This document shows positions 34,630 to 41,848 of a stretch of DNA of 64,000 nucleotides, piece by piece. Under the pieces are notes generated by a model. That model made no database searches. It saw only the letters and a list, made by a program, of their open reading frames with translations, and was not told the DNA's origin. The stretch covers positions 372,001 to 436,000 of the forward strand of contig CAKREY010000001.1 in NCBI GenBank assembly GCA_934318045.1, read 5' to 3'. A program made the translations under genes and the position numbers. The stretch is from Coprococcus_C sp934318045. Lineage in GTDB: Bacteria > Bacillota > Clostridia > Lachnospirales > Lachnospiraceae. Positions within the stretch are counted from its first letter, which is position 1. Each line of letters begins with the position of its first letter.

Positions 34630-35052
34630 TTAGTCCGTCAGATACTGGATCATTCCAGGACCTAGCGCATCCGTCGGTCTTGCCAAAAATCCATGCTTTT
34701 CATAAAATGGCTCTCTACCCTTTGCACACATCAGACAGAGCATCATCGTGCTGCCCTCTTCCCGCAGGGATTCCACATAAGTCATAAGCTTCTGTATGAT
34801 CTGTGAGCCGATTCCCTGCGTCTGTACCTGTGGTACAACGATCAGATCCTGAATATAGCACACGACCGCACCATCCCCGACGACACGTCCCATACCGACG
34901 ACCTGACCATCCGCATCGACAGCCTTTACCTTGTACAGACAATTTGCAAGCGCATGTACTGCCTGACTGTCTATCAGCTTCTTCCATCCAACCTTCTCCC
35001 GGAGCGTCAGATACTCTTCGAGAGAAATATCATTTTCAATGAGTGTTATCAT
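34630..35052 (-). CDS. GNAT-family N-acetyltransferase
   Basis: 140 residues. The acetyl-CoA loop region is VQTQGIGSQIIQKLMTYV (about 76-93, Q-x-x-G-I-G pattern), preceded by the strand VVCYIQDLIVVP. The C-terminal FYEKHGFLARP is typical of the GNAT core. Acceptor substrate unknown. It lies 33 bp after hisF on the same strand. Confidence 0.85.
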   Translation of the reverse strand: MITLIENDISLEEYLTLREKVGWKKLIDSQAVHALANCLYKVKAVDADGQVVGMGRVVGDGAVVCYIQDLIVVPQVQTQGIGSQIIQKLMTYVESLREEGSTMMLCLMCAKGREPFYEKHGFLARPTDALGPGMIQYLTD

Positions 35053-35085
35053 GTTTTAAGTCCTTCTTCTACCGTCATACATACA

Positions 35086-35847
35086 CTACATACGCATCGG
35101 AATTCCGCGTTCCGACAAATATGCCTTCAGATCCATAATCTCAAGTTCTTTATAATGGAATAACGATGCCGCAAGTGCTGCGTCCGCCTTTCCTTCGGTC
35201 AGTGCATCGTAGAAATGCTCCTTCGTTCCTGCACCGCCCGATGCAATTACCGGCACCGACACATTCTCCGCGATCAATCTTGTCAGTTCCACATCATAGC
35301 CGGCCTTCGTACCATCGCAATCCATACTCGTAAGCAGGATTTCTCCTGCTCCCATCTTGTCTGCCTGCATCGCCCACTCAATCGCATCGAGTCCGGTGTC
35401 GATACGTCCGCCATTCTTATATACATTCCAGCCGCTGCCATCTTCTCTTCTTCTGGCATCGATTGCAACAACCACGCACTGGCTTCCGAATTTATCTGCC
35501 GCATCACTGATCAGGCGCGGCGTATTGATGGCAGAGGAATTGATACTGATCTTATCTGCACCCTCGCGCAAAATCGCCTTAAAATCATCAACCGTACGGA
35601 TACCGCCACCAACGGTAAATGGAATAAATACCGTCTCCGCTACCTTCCGCACCATGTCGATCACAATATTTCTCGAATCCGAAGATGCTGTAATATCCAG
35701 AAATACAAGCTCATCGGCGCCCGCCTTATCATACGCGGCTCCGACAGCAACCGGATCGCCCGCGTCCTTCAGATTCACAAAATTAATACCCTTTACAACC
35801 CTGCCGTTATTCACATCCAGACAAGGAATAATTCTCTTTGTATGCAT
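35086..35847 (-). CDS. hisF: Imidazole glycerol phosphate synthase cyclase subunit
   Basis: 253 residues, a (beta-alpha)8 barrel. Asp11 in IIPCLDVNNGRVVKG and the later Asp in TSMDCDGTKAGYD are the catalytic acids. It uses ammonia from HisH to make IGP and AICAR, linking histidine and purine synthesis. It follows hisH by 20 bp; no other his genes are in the window. Confidence 0.96.
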   Translation of the reverse strand: MHTKRIIPCLDVNNGRVVKGINFVNLKDAGDPVAVGAAYDKAGADELVFLDITASSDSRNIVIDMVRKVAETVFIPFTVGGGIRTVDDFKAILREGADKISINSSAINTPRLISDAADKFGSQCVVVAIDARRREDGSGWNVYKNGGRIDTGLDAIEWAMQADKMGAGEILLTSMDCDGTKAGYDVELTRLIAENVSVPVIASGGAGTKEHFYDALTEGKADAALAASLFHYKELEIMDLKAYLSERGIPMRM

Positions 35848-35867
35848 AAGTCTGCCTCCCTCGTCTC

Positions 35868-36473
35868 TTACAAATGTATAAAGTTATCCAATATCTTAAG
35901 TCCTACCGTTGAACTCTTCTCCGGATGGAACTGGCACGCAAATACATTTCCACGCTCTACGGAAGCATGGATGTCAACGACATAGTTCGTCTTCGCCGCC
36001 ACATCTGCCTCATCCTTCGATTTCAGATAATACGAATGCACGAAATATACATAAGGATTGCCCTCAATCCCGGCAAATAATTTCGCACCCGGTGTGATCT
36101 CCAGCGAATTCCAGCCAATCTGCGGCACCTTCATATCCGGCGCATCCGGAATCCGGAGGATCTCTCCGTCTAAGATACCAAGTCCGGTTGCCCCAGGGCT
36201 TTCCTCACTTGTCTTATACAGAAGCTGTAAGCCAAGACAGATTCCAAGAAACGGAGTTTTCTTATCTACCACATCATAGATAACCTGATCGAGCTTATAT
36301 TCCCGGATCTTGTTCATCGCATCGCCAAAGCTTCCCACACCCGGCAGGATCACTTTGTCGCTTGCGAGAATCACATCCCGATCGCGTGTGATCACTGCTT
36401 CTTCTCCGAGGAAATTCACTGCTTTTTCCACACTCTTAATATTGCCTGCATCGTAATCTAAAATTGCTATCAT
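35868..36473 (-). CDS. hisH: Imidazole glycerol phosphate synthase glutaminase subunit
   Basis: 201 residues, a class I glutamine amidotransferase. Nucleophile Cys lies in FLGICLGLQLLY, and the His-Glu pair is in CQFHPEKSS near the C-terminus. The N-terminus IAILDYDAGNIKSVEKA is typical. It is followed by hisF and preceded by the acidic membrane protein gene at 24 bp spacing. Confidence 0.96.
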   Translation of the reverse strand: MIAILDYDAGNIKSVEKAVNFLGEEAVITRDRDVILASDKVILPGVGSFGDAMNKIREYKLDQVIYDVVDKKTPFLGICLGLQLLYKTSEESPGATGLGILDGEILRIPDAPDMKVPQIGWNSLEITPGAKLFAGIEGNPYVYFVHSYYLKSKDEADVAAKTNYVVDIHASVERGNVFACQFHPEKSSTVGLKILDNFIHL

Positions 36474-36497
36474 ACTATATAAGTCCTTTCTACGATC

Positions 36498-38012
36498 CTA
36501 CTTCCCCTGTGCATCCGTCGGTGTCTCTGTCTGTGCTGCTTTCGTGCTTAAATCCAACAAAGTCTTTGAATATTGCTGCCCGTCCATCGCAAGGATCTGA
36601 TATGCGGTATCCTCCGTGATGCCATATGTATTCCACAACGCATTCAATATCTTCTCCCGGCAGGAATCAATATCCTTGACGATATCGAGTTCTACCGCTT
36701 CATTGTAATGTTCATCATACTTCTCAATTCCGCGGAGCAATGCATCGAGTGCCTTGTCCGGTCTGCCAAGCTCCATGTTATTCTGATACGATTCATACAA
36801 CCGTTCCACATACATCACTGTATAAATCCGGTCTTTTAAATCCTGATCTTTCTCCTTGACGTCAACACCGGATACCTCGTCGTATGCAAGCCGGTACCGC
36901 TGCCTTTCAAAATAATTGGTTGCTTTTTTTATCACCTGTGAATAACTGAAGTTATTTGTTCCAAGGACGACAAAAACTCCAAACGCGGCAAACAGAGCAA
37001 AAACAATAATGACTGTCGGTGTAGAAACCTTTTTTTCTCCTTTTTCTGCTTCTACCTCTGCAGCATAAGCCTCTTCTTTTTGACGTTTTTTATCCTGTCT
37101 GACTTGTTCCTTTTCTTTCTCTTTTGATTTTTTTTCTGTGAGCAGTTTCTGTTTTTTAGCTTTCTTTTCTTCGAGTTTTTCTGCCCGCTGCTCTTTCTTC
37201 TTCTGTTTTTCTTCTTCTTTTTTTGCTTTCTTTTCTTCCCAAAAAGCTTCTTCTTCTAAATCATCTTCGTCCGGTTCTCCAAACAGAATCTCTGAAATTG
37301 TTTTCTTTTTATGTTCCGTCGTTTCATCTGGGGCTTTTGATTTTTTCCGGTCTGCTTTTGGTACTTTGGAGGTTTTCGTCGATTTACCTTTTTTCTCTCC
37401 AATGTCTATGATATCGTCGAGATCTCCGTTTTTCAAACTCTCTGCCATCGAATTTTGCAACATTTCATCCAGGCTGGCTTCTCCGGATGTATATGATTTT
37501 TCCTTTTCTGTTCCACCTGGCAAATCTGAAAAATCATCCTGTTTTTTATCTGTATGATCCGTGATCTGGTCAAACGAAAGATTATCAAAAATCCCGTCCG
37601 GAAGTTCCGTATCTTCCTGCATCTGCATATCTGCATCATCAAATACATCGTCGTTTTCCTTCGATTCTTCTTTTCGTTCATCCGTTTTTTCTTGCGCTTT
37701 TGCTGCAGCGCTTTCCTGGTTTGCTTTCTCAATCAAGGAATCTAAATTCATGTCTTCAGATGGTTGTTTTTTCTGAATAACCGGATTGGCCCCCGAATCC
37801 AGGTTTGTGATGTCAACATCATCAAAATCGATATCGTCAAAATCCAGATCACCAAGATCCATACGATCCATCTTATCAAGCTCATCCAGTGAAATGTCGT
37901 CCAAATCTCCGGCATCCAGATTTGTACCTGCATCTGCATCTATGTTCTGATTCAATTCTTCGTCCATGGATGAAAGCTCATCCAACAGACTATCCAGATT
38001 GTTCTCGTCCAA
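36498..38012 (-). CDS. Asp-rich, coiled-coil membrane protein of unknown function
   Basis: 504 residues in four parts: an acidic N-terminus (1-200) with DLDDISLDELDKMDRMDLGD-type repeats; a Lys/Glu coiled coil (about 235-325, EEEKQKKKEQRAEKLEEKK); a transmembrane helix (VSTPTVIIVFALFAAFGVFVVLG, about 330-352); and a C-terminal helical domain that looks TPR-like (YFERQRYRLAYDEV). No enzyme motif. The long acidic and basic cytosolic segments suggest a scaffold. It is upstream of hisHF with no terminator between. Confidence 0.6.
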   Translation of the reverse strand: MDENNLDSLLDELSSMDEELNQNIDADAGTNLDAGDLDDISLDELDKMDRMDLGDLDFDDIDFDDVDITNLDSGANPVIQKKQPSEDMNLDSLIEKANQESAAAKAQEKTDERKEESKENDDVFDDADMQMQEDTELPDGIFDNLSFDQITDHTDKKQDDFSDLPGGTEKEKSYTSGEASLDEMLQNSMAESLKNGDLDDIIDIGEKKGKSTKTSKVPKADRKKSKAPDETTEHKKKTISEILFGEPDEDDLEEEAFWEEKKAKKEEEKQKKKEQRAEKLEEKKAKKQKLLTEKKSKEKEKEQVRQDKKRQKEEAYAAEVEAEKGEKKVSTPTVIIVFALFAAFGVFVVLGTNNFSYSQVIKKATNYFERQRYRLAYDEVSGVDVKEKDQDLKDRIYTVMYVERLYESYQNNMELGRPDKALDALLRGIEKYDEHYNEAVELDIVKDIDSCREKILNALWNTYGITEDTAYQILAMDGQQYSKTLLDLSTKAAQTETPTDAQGK

Positions 38013-38081
38013 ATTAATCCTCCATACGTGGTATACCCAAAATTAAAAATATCATATCACATTCTGGAATCAGAAACAAGT

Positions 38082-38112
38082 AAAAAGGCACTATACGCTT
38101 AAGCATAGTGCC
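38082..38112 (-). terminator. Terminator after the RGD-PYG repeat gene
   Basis: Minus strand GGCACTAT (38105-38112) pairs with ATAGTGCC (38087-38094), followed by TTTTTAC. The loop can pair further as GCTTAAGC. Confidence 0.88.
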
Positions 38113-38119
38113 ATATTCT

Positions 38120-38722
38120 TTACTCCCAATCATCAAAATCCTCATAATCATCATACGCACCATTTGCATAGTTTTTCGTATAATTAATATTGTTGGATCG
38201 TTTCTGTCTCGGTTGCGGACGGTTGGATTCACGTTTTTTATTATTCTGCTTTTTCTTAACCGACTTCTGTTCCTTCTCTAAACGCATCTGGACCTTATTC
38301 TTGTCTGGAATCGATACCGTCGGCTTACTTTCTTTTGGATGAGTAGGCTTACTTCTTCTGCTTCTATCTTCCTCTTCCTCATCCTTCTTCGGAAACTTAG
38401 GAGCACCTCCGTAGTTTCGGTTTGGACGTTCATTGCGTGGTGGTCTGTCCCCATATGGTTTGTCTCCACGACTTCGGTCTCCATATGGTCTGTCTCCATT
38501 TGACCTTTCTCCATATGGTCTGTCTCCACGGCTTTTATCTCCATATGGTTTATTTGCCCGCGGCTGCCGGTCTCCTCCTGCTGGTCTGTCTCCACGGGAT
38601 GCCGCCGGTCGGTCAGGTTTTTGGAATCTTGTTCCACCTCCCTGCCTCTTCTCACGGTCAAAATACTTGCCTTGTCCTCTGTTCATGCTGGAACCACCAT
38701 CTCTTGTTCCTTCCGTTGCCAC
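38120..38722 (-). CDS. Disordered Arg/Gly-rich repeat protein (RGD-x-PYG units)
   Basis: 200 residues, very basic and low in complexity. Residues about 55-100 repeat the unit (S)RGDRPYG(D/E)R at least six times; the rest is rich in Lys, Arg, Asn and Gln, with an acidic end (YDDYEDFDDWE). The GTG at 38720-38722 has AAAGGAG upstream and is preferred to an in-frame ATG 33 bases earlier. Such RGG-like disordered proteins commonly bind RNA or nucleic acid, but no folded domain is visible and the role is unknown. It lies directly downstream of spo0A. Confidence 0.65.
   Translation of the reverse strand: MATEGTRDGGSSMNRGQGKYFDREKRQGGGTRFQKPDRPAASRGDRPAGGDRQPRANKPYGDKSRGDRPYGERSNGDRPYGDRSRGDKPYGDRPPRNERPNRNYGGAPKFPKKDEEEEDRSRRSKPTHPKESKPTVSIPDKNKVQMRLEKEQKSVKKKQNNKKRESNRPQPRQKRSNNINYTKNYANGAYDDYEDFDDWE
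38448..38560. repeat. Tandem repeats encoding RGD-PYG units
   Basis: Units of 18-24 bp built on CCATATGGTCTGTCTCCACG recur through this segment. They encode the repetitive part of the preceding protein and could expand or contract by slippage. Confidence 0.75.
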
Positions 38723-38760
38723 GTCTTTATCTCCTTTCGTATATTTCACATGCATAATTA

Positions 38761-39579
38761 TTAGCTTGCATGCATTTTATACTCAATCCGAAGCTTGTCT
38801 GCAATAAGTGCGATAAATTCAGAATTTGTCGGTTTCCCTTTCCCCGCACTTACCGTATAGCCAAACATATCTTCAATGACATCAATTTTACCTCTTCCCC
38901 ATGCAACTTCAATGGCATGTCGGATTGCGCGCTCTACGCTGCTTGATGTCGTCTTATATTTTTTAGCAATACTTGGATACAACAGCTTTGTAATATAATT
39001 GAGCATATTCATATCATTCACTGCCATCATGATACCTTCACGTATGTATTGATATCCTTTGATATGCGCTGGTATGCCGATTTCACGAATAATCTCCGTA
39101 ACATCGTTTTCAATTGAATGCATACCATAGTCATACATTTGACCACTCGGCAGATCCTTATCCTCTTCTTTGCGTTCCTCCGTCATCTCCCCAGTCTTCG
39201 AAAGGTCCGCAATCTGAATAATTCTTTTTGCCAATACTTTTGGATTACACGGTTTCATCACATAATAATCTGCTCCCAGATTAAATGCCATGTTGATAAT
39301 CCTGCTTGAACCAACTGTTGATAAAAAAATGATTCTTAATTCTGCAAGCGATGTATTCTCCCGAAGTTGTTCTAATACCTCCAGCCCATCTACATTGGTA
39401 ATAAAAACATCCATCAATAATACATCCGGCTGTGACTGAACTACCTGGTCATACACTTCATTTCCATTTGCAGTACAACACACAATCTCGAATCGCTCCC
39501 CACTGCAGGTTTCTAACTGCCTTCCCAGCATCTCATAGCCGGCATCTGCAATCATCACCCTGATTCTCTCCGTATTCAT
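38761..39579 (-). CDS. spo0A: Sporulation master regulator Spo0A
   Basis: 272 residues. A receiver domain (1-125) with phospho-acceptor Asp57 in VLLMDVF, Ser87/Thr88 and Lys109-Pro110. The acidic pocket has one Asp (Asp12) where DD is usual. The C-terminal DNA-binding domain (about 165-270) includes AHIKGYQYIREGI, the recognition helix SSVERAIRHAIEVAW and GKPTNSEFIALIADK. It controls entry into sporulation on phosphorylation. Position downstream of spoIVB is conserved, here with a paralogue inserted between. It has its own promoter. Confidence 0.95.
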   Translation of the reverse strand: MNTERIRVMIADAGYEMLGRQLETCSGERFEIVCCTANGNEVYDQVVQSQPDVLLMDVFITNVDGLEVLEQLRENTSLAELRIIFLSTVGSSRIINMAFNLGADYYVMKPCNPKVLAKRIIQIADLSKTGEMTEERKEEDKDLPSGQMYDYGMHSIENDVTEIIREIGIPAHIKGYQYIREGIMMAVNDMNMLNYITKLLYPSIAKKYKTTSSSVERAIRHAIEVAWGRGKIDVIEDMFGYTVSAGKGKPTNSEFIALIADKLRIEYKMHAS

Positions 39580-39634
39580 ATTATCCTCTCCTTCTTAGAA
39601 CCACCCTCCTATCAATCAAATTAACCATAGGAAG

Positions 39635-39663
39635 ATGATATAATTTCAAAATACTGTTGTCAA
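39635..39663 (-). promoter_or_regulatory. Sigma-A promoter of spo0A
   Basis: Minus strand TTGACA (39658-39663), 17-bp spacer, TATCAT (39635-39640). A TGTGGAA (one mismatch to the 0A box TGTCGAA) lies just upstream of the -35. Confidence 0.75.
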
Positions 39664-39705
39664 GCGCATTTCCACAGAAATTTTCTTTTTGTGGATAAAT
39701 CTCCC

Positions 39706-40500
39706 CTATGCGCTCTTCATCTTCGATTCAAGTCGTATTTTGTCAGCAATGAGTGCGATAAATTCGGAATTTGTCGGCTTTATCTTACCGCGCTGAAGTG
39801 TATAGCCAAATAATTCATGCATTGTATCGGAATTTCCCCGGCTCCAAGCCACTTCGATTGCATGACGGATGGCTCGTTCGACCCGTGACGGTGTAGTCTG
39901 ATATTCCTTCGCAATCGATGGATATAACTGCTTTGTGATTGAATCAAGGATATCCATATCGTAGACTGCCATAAGAATCGAACTGCGCAAATATTGATAT
40001 CCTTTGATATGCGCCGGCACACCCACTTCATGAATGATTTCTGTCACTTTCACCTCCAGTTTTGCCCGGTCATCCACATCATTTTCTTCCGCCTGACATA
40101 CACTTATACCTGTCTGTCTGCATTTTGCCAAAGTCAGAATTTCTTTTTCCATATCCGGTCTCTCACACTCTTCATCAAGAAATCGTACAAATATATGATC
40201 CGTATTTTCTCTGCATGTCGTCTGCGCAAATTTTATCTGACTGCTGTTCCCCTGCAGCAAAAAATGATAGCCACGGTTTCCCCATCCATTCACTTCCTCC
40301 ATGACCGCCAGGCCATCGAGGTTTGGAAGCAGAAAATCAAGTAAAATTACATTTGGGTTCTGTGTCCGGATTGCAGAAGCAGCATGACCTCCATCCGATA
40401 TTACATCACTTACCCAAATATCCTTGTTCTTCGAAATCTGCTGTTTTAATCTGGTGGCAGATTTCACATCATGTTTTATGATAAGCACTTTTGTCTTCAT
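39706..40500 (-). CDS. Spo0A paralogue with degenerate receiver domain
   Basis: 264 residues. The DNA-binding domain (about 160-264) is roughly two thirds identical by eye to that of the adjacent spo0A product, and the recognition helix VERAIRHAIEVAW is identical. The receiver is strongly diverged: Asp55 in VILLDFLLP is kept, but the conserved Thr/Ser is Gln83, the Lys-Pro pair is Arg106-Phe107, and the acidic pocket is reduced to Asp11. Normal phosphoryl signalling is therefore doubtful. The ATG at 40500 follows AGGGGGAT. It probably binds 0A boxes and could modulate Spo0A. Confidence 0.88.
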   Translation of the reverse strand: MKTKVLIIKHDVKSATRLKQQISKNKDIWVSDVISDGGHAASAIRTQNPNVILLDFLLPNLDGLAVMEEVNGWGNRGYHFLLQGNSSQIKFAQTTCRENTDHIFVRFLDEECERPDMEKEILTLAKCRQTGISVCQAEENDVDDRAKLEVKVTEIIHEVGVPAHIKGYQYLRSSILMAVYDMDILDSITKQLYPSIAKEYQTTPSRVERAIRHAIEVAWSRGNSDTMHELFGYTLQRGKIKPTNSEFIALIADKIRLESKMKSA

Positions 40501-40534
40501 AAAACTATCCCCCTCTAATCTTGATATCAAAGAT

Positions 40535-40563
40535 ATTATAGATTCATTATTTTGCGAGGGCAA
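40535..40563 (-). promoter_or_regulatory. Sigma-A promoter of the spo0A paralogue
   Basis: Minus strand TTGCCC (40558-40563), 17-bp spacer, perfect TATAAT (40535-40540), about 35 bp upstream of the start codon. Confidence 0.75.
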
Positions 40564-40582
40564 TACATAATAAAACGCAAGT

Positions 40583-40640
40583 TGCGACAGTAGATATTGA
40601 CAGCATTTTCCGCCAATTTCTGCACCTGTATATTTCGACA
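40583..40640 (-). promoter_or_regulatory. Cluster of 0A-box-like sites upstream of the spo0A paralogue
   Basis: On the minus strand TGTCGAA (40634-40640) matches the Spo0A box exactly. TGTCAAT (40596-40602) and TGTCGCA (40583-40589) are imperfect copies in the same orientation. They lie 20-77 bp upstream of the -35 box, in the position of activator sites. Regulation by Spo0A or by the paralogue itself is inferred. Confidence 0.55.
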
Positions 40641-40648
40641 GCATTCTT

Positions 40649-41737
40649 TCACTTCATCATTTCTTCAATAAAAATACCGTATCCTCTCGTAGAATCATCA
40701 ACAAAAACATGTGTCACTGCACCAATCAGTTTTCCATCCTGCAGAATTGGCGTACCGCTGATTCCCTGTACAATCCCCCCCGTGAGTGAAAGTAATCTTT
40801 CGTCCACAACTGCAATTTCCATACATTTTCCGTTCTCATTATCTGCATCCACAGTCACAATCCGGATCTCATAATCTTGGGATTCTCCTGACAGAGAAGA
40901 ACGCAGGTATGCCTTTCCCGTATGAACATCCTCTTTTTTTGCGATCGGTACTTTTTCTTCCGCGGATAAGCTCTGTTGTTTCTTTGTGAGATACCCACGG
41001 ATTCCAAATGTGTTATTTTCTTCTACACGTCCAATCACAAACTGGTCTGCATAATTAATGACTCCTTCCAGCCGCCCCGGCATATGTGGTTGTGGTTTTC
41101 TGATCCGGACAATCGTTGTTTTATAGATTGCGCCATCCGAAACACAGAATGTAAGTCCTGTATCGTTATCATTTATGCTATGCCCAAGTGCAGCAAACCG
41201 GTTTCCATCTGTATACGTGATTGTTCCAATTCCTGCAATGTCGTCCTTCACCCATACACCAATCACATACGTTCCGGATTTGGACATGACCGGTGTTACA
41301 CGGAATTGAAAATCATTACTTTCCCTGTGTACATACATCGATATCTCATGTCCATTACTTTCCTGTATCTTTTTTATCATGGCCGCCTTATCACGCACCT
41401 GCTGTCCATTGATTCGCATAATATAATCACCGGGGTTTAAAATTCCTTCACACGGAGATGGCTGTTTTCCTTCCTGACTATCAATTTCATTGACAGAAAC
41501 AACCATAACGCCTTTTGTTTTTACATAGATTCCTACCGGTTCTCCTGAAGGACAGACCATACGTGCAGCTTCTCCATCCGATGATACAGCAGAAATCTCA
41601 TCCTGATTCATTTTTTCATATATGTCTGTATTTGTTTTTTTACTTTCATCCGGATATATATATTCCCGGTTATGATAGAAAAGTATAACGATCAAAGTGA
41701 TAAAAACAAAAAATAACGTATTTCGATATGCTTTCAT
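40649..41737 (-). CDS. spoIVB: SpoIVB signalling serine peptidase
   Basis: 362 residues. An N-terminal membrane anchor (LFFVFITLIVILFY), a PDZ domain (about 75-165, GVMVVSVNEI; GDYIMRINGQQV) and an S55 peptidase domain with His in AALGHSIND and the catalytic Ser in GISGTPILQ. The forespore secretes it into the intermembrane space, where it triggers pro-sigma-K processing. The ATG at 41737 has GGAGGGAATC upstream; an earlier frame overlaps the recN terminator. Confidence 0.94.
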   Translation of the reverse strand: MKAYRNTLFFVFITLIVILFYHNREYIYPDESKKTNTDIYEKMNQDEISAVSSDGEAARMVCPSGEPVGIYVKTKGVMVVSVNEIDSQEGKQPSPCEGILNPGDYIMRINGQQVRDKAAMIKKIQESNGHEISMYVHRESNDFQFRVTPVMSKSGTYVIGVWVKDDIAGIGTITYTDGNRFAALGHSINDNDTGLTFCVSDGAIYKTTIVRIRKPQPHMPGRLEGVINYADQFVIGRVEENNTFGIRGYLTKKQQSLSAEEKVPIAKKEDVHTGKAYLRSSLSGESQDYEIRIVTVDADNENGKCMEIAVVDERLLSLTGGIVQGISGTPILQDGKLIGAVTHVFVDDSTRGYGIFIEEMMK

Positions 41738-41789
41738 ACAGATTCCCTCCTTCGATTTTTTCCGACCTTTCTTTTTGGAACATATAAAC

Positions 41790-41822
41790 AAAAAAAGAGT
41801 ACATGTTTGTCCATGTACTCTT
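41790..41822 (-). terminator. Terminator after recN
   Basis: Minus strand AAGAGTACATG/CATGTACTCTT stem with a 6-base loop and a seven-T run. It separates the asp23-to-recN housekeeping run from spoIVB. Confidence 0.92.
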
Positions 41823-41848
41823 AGTATCTGATATTTTAAATTAGATAA

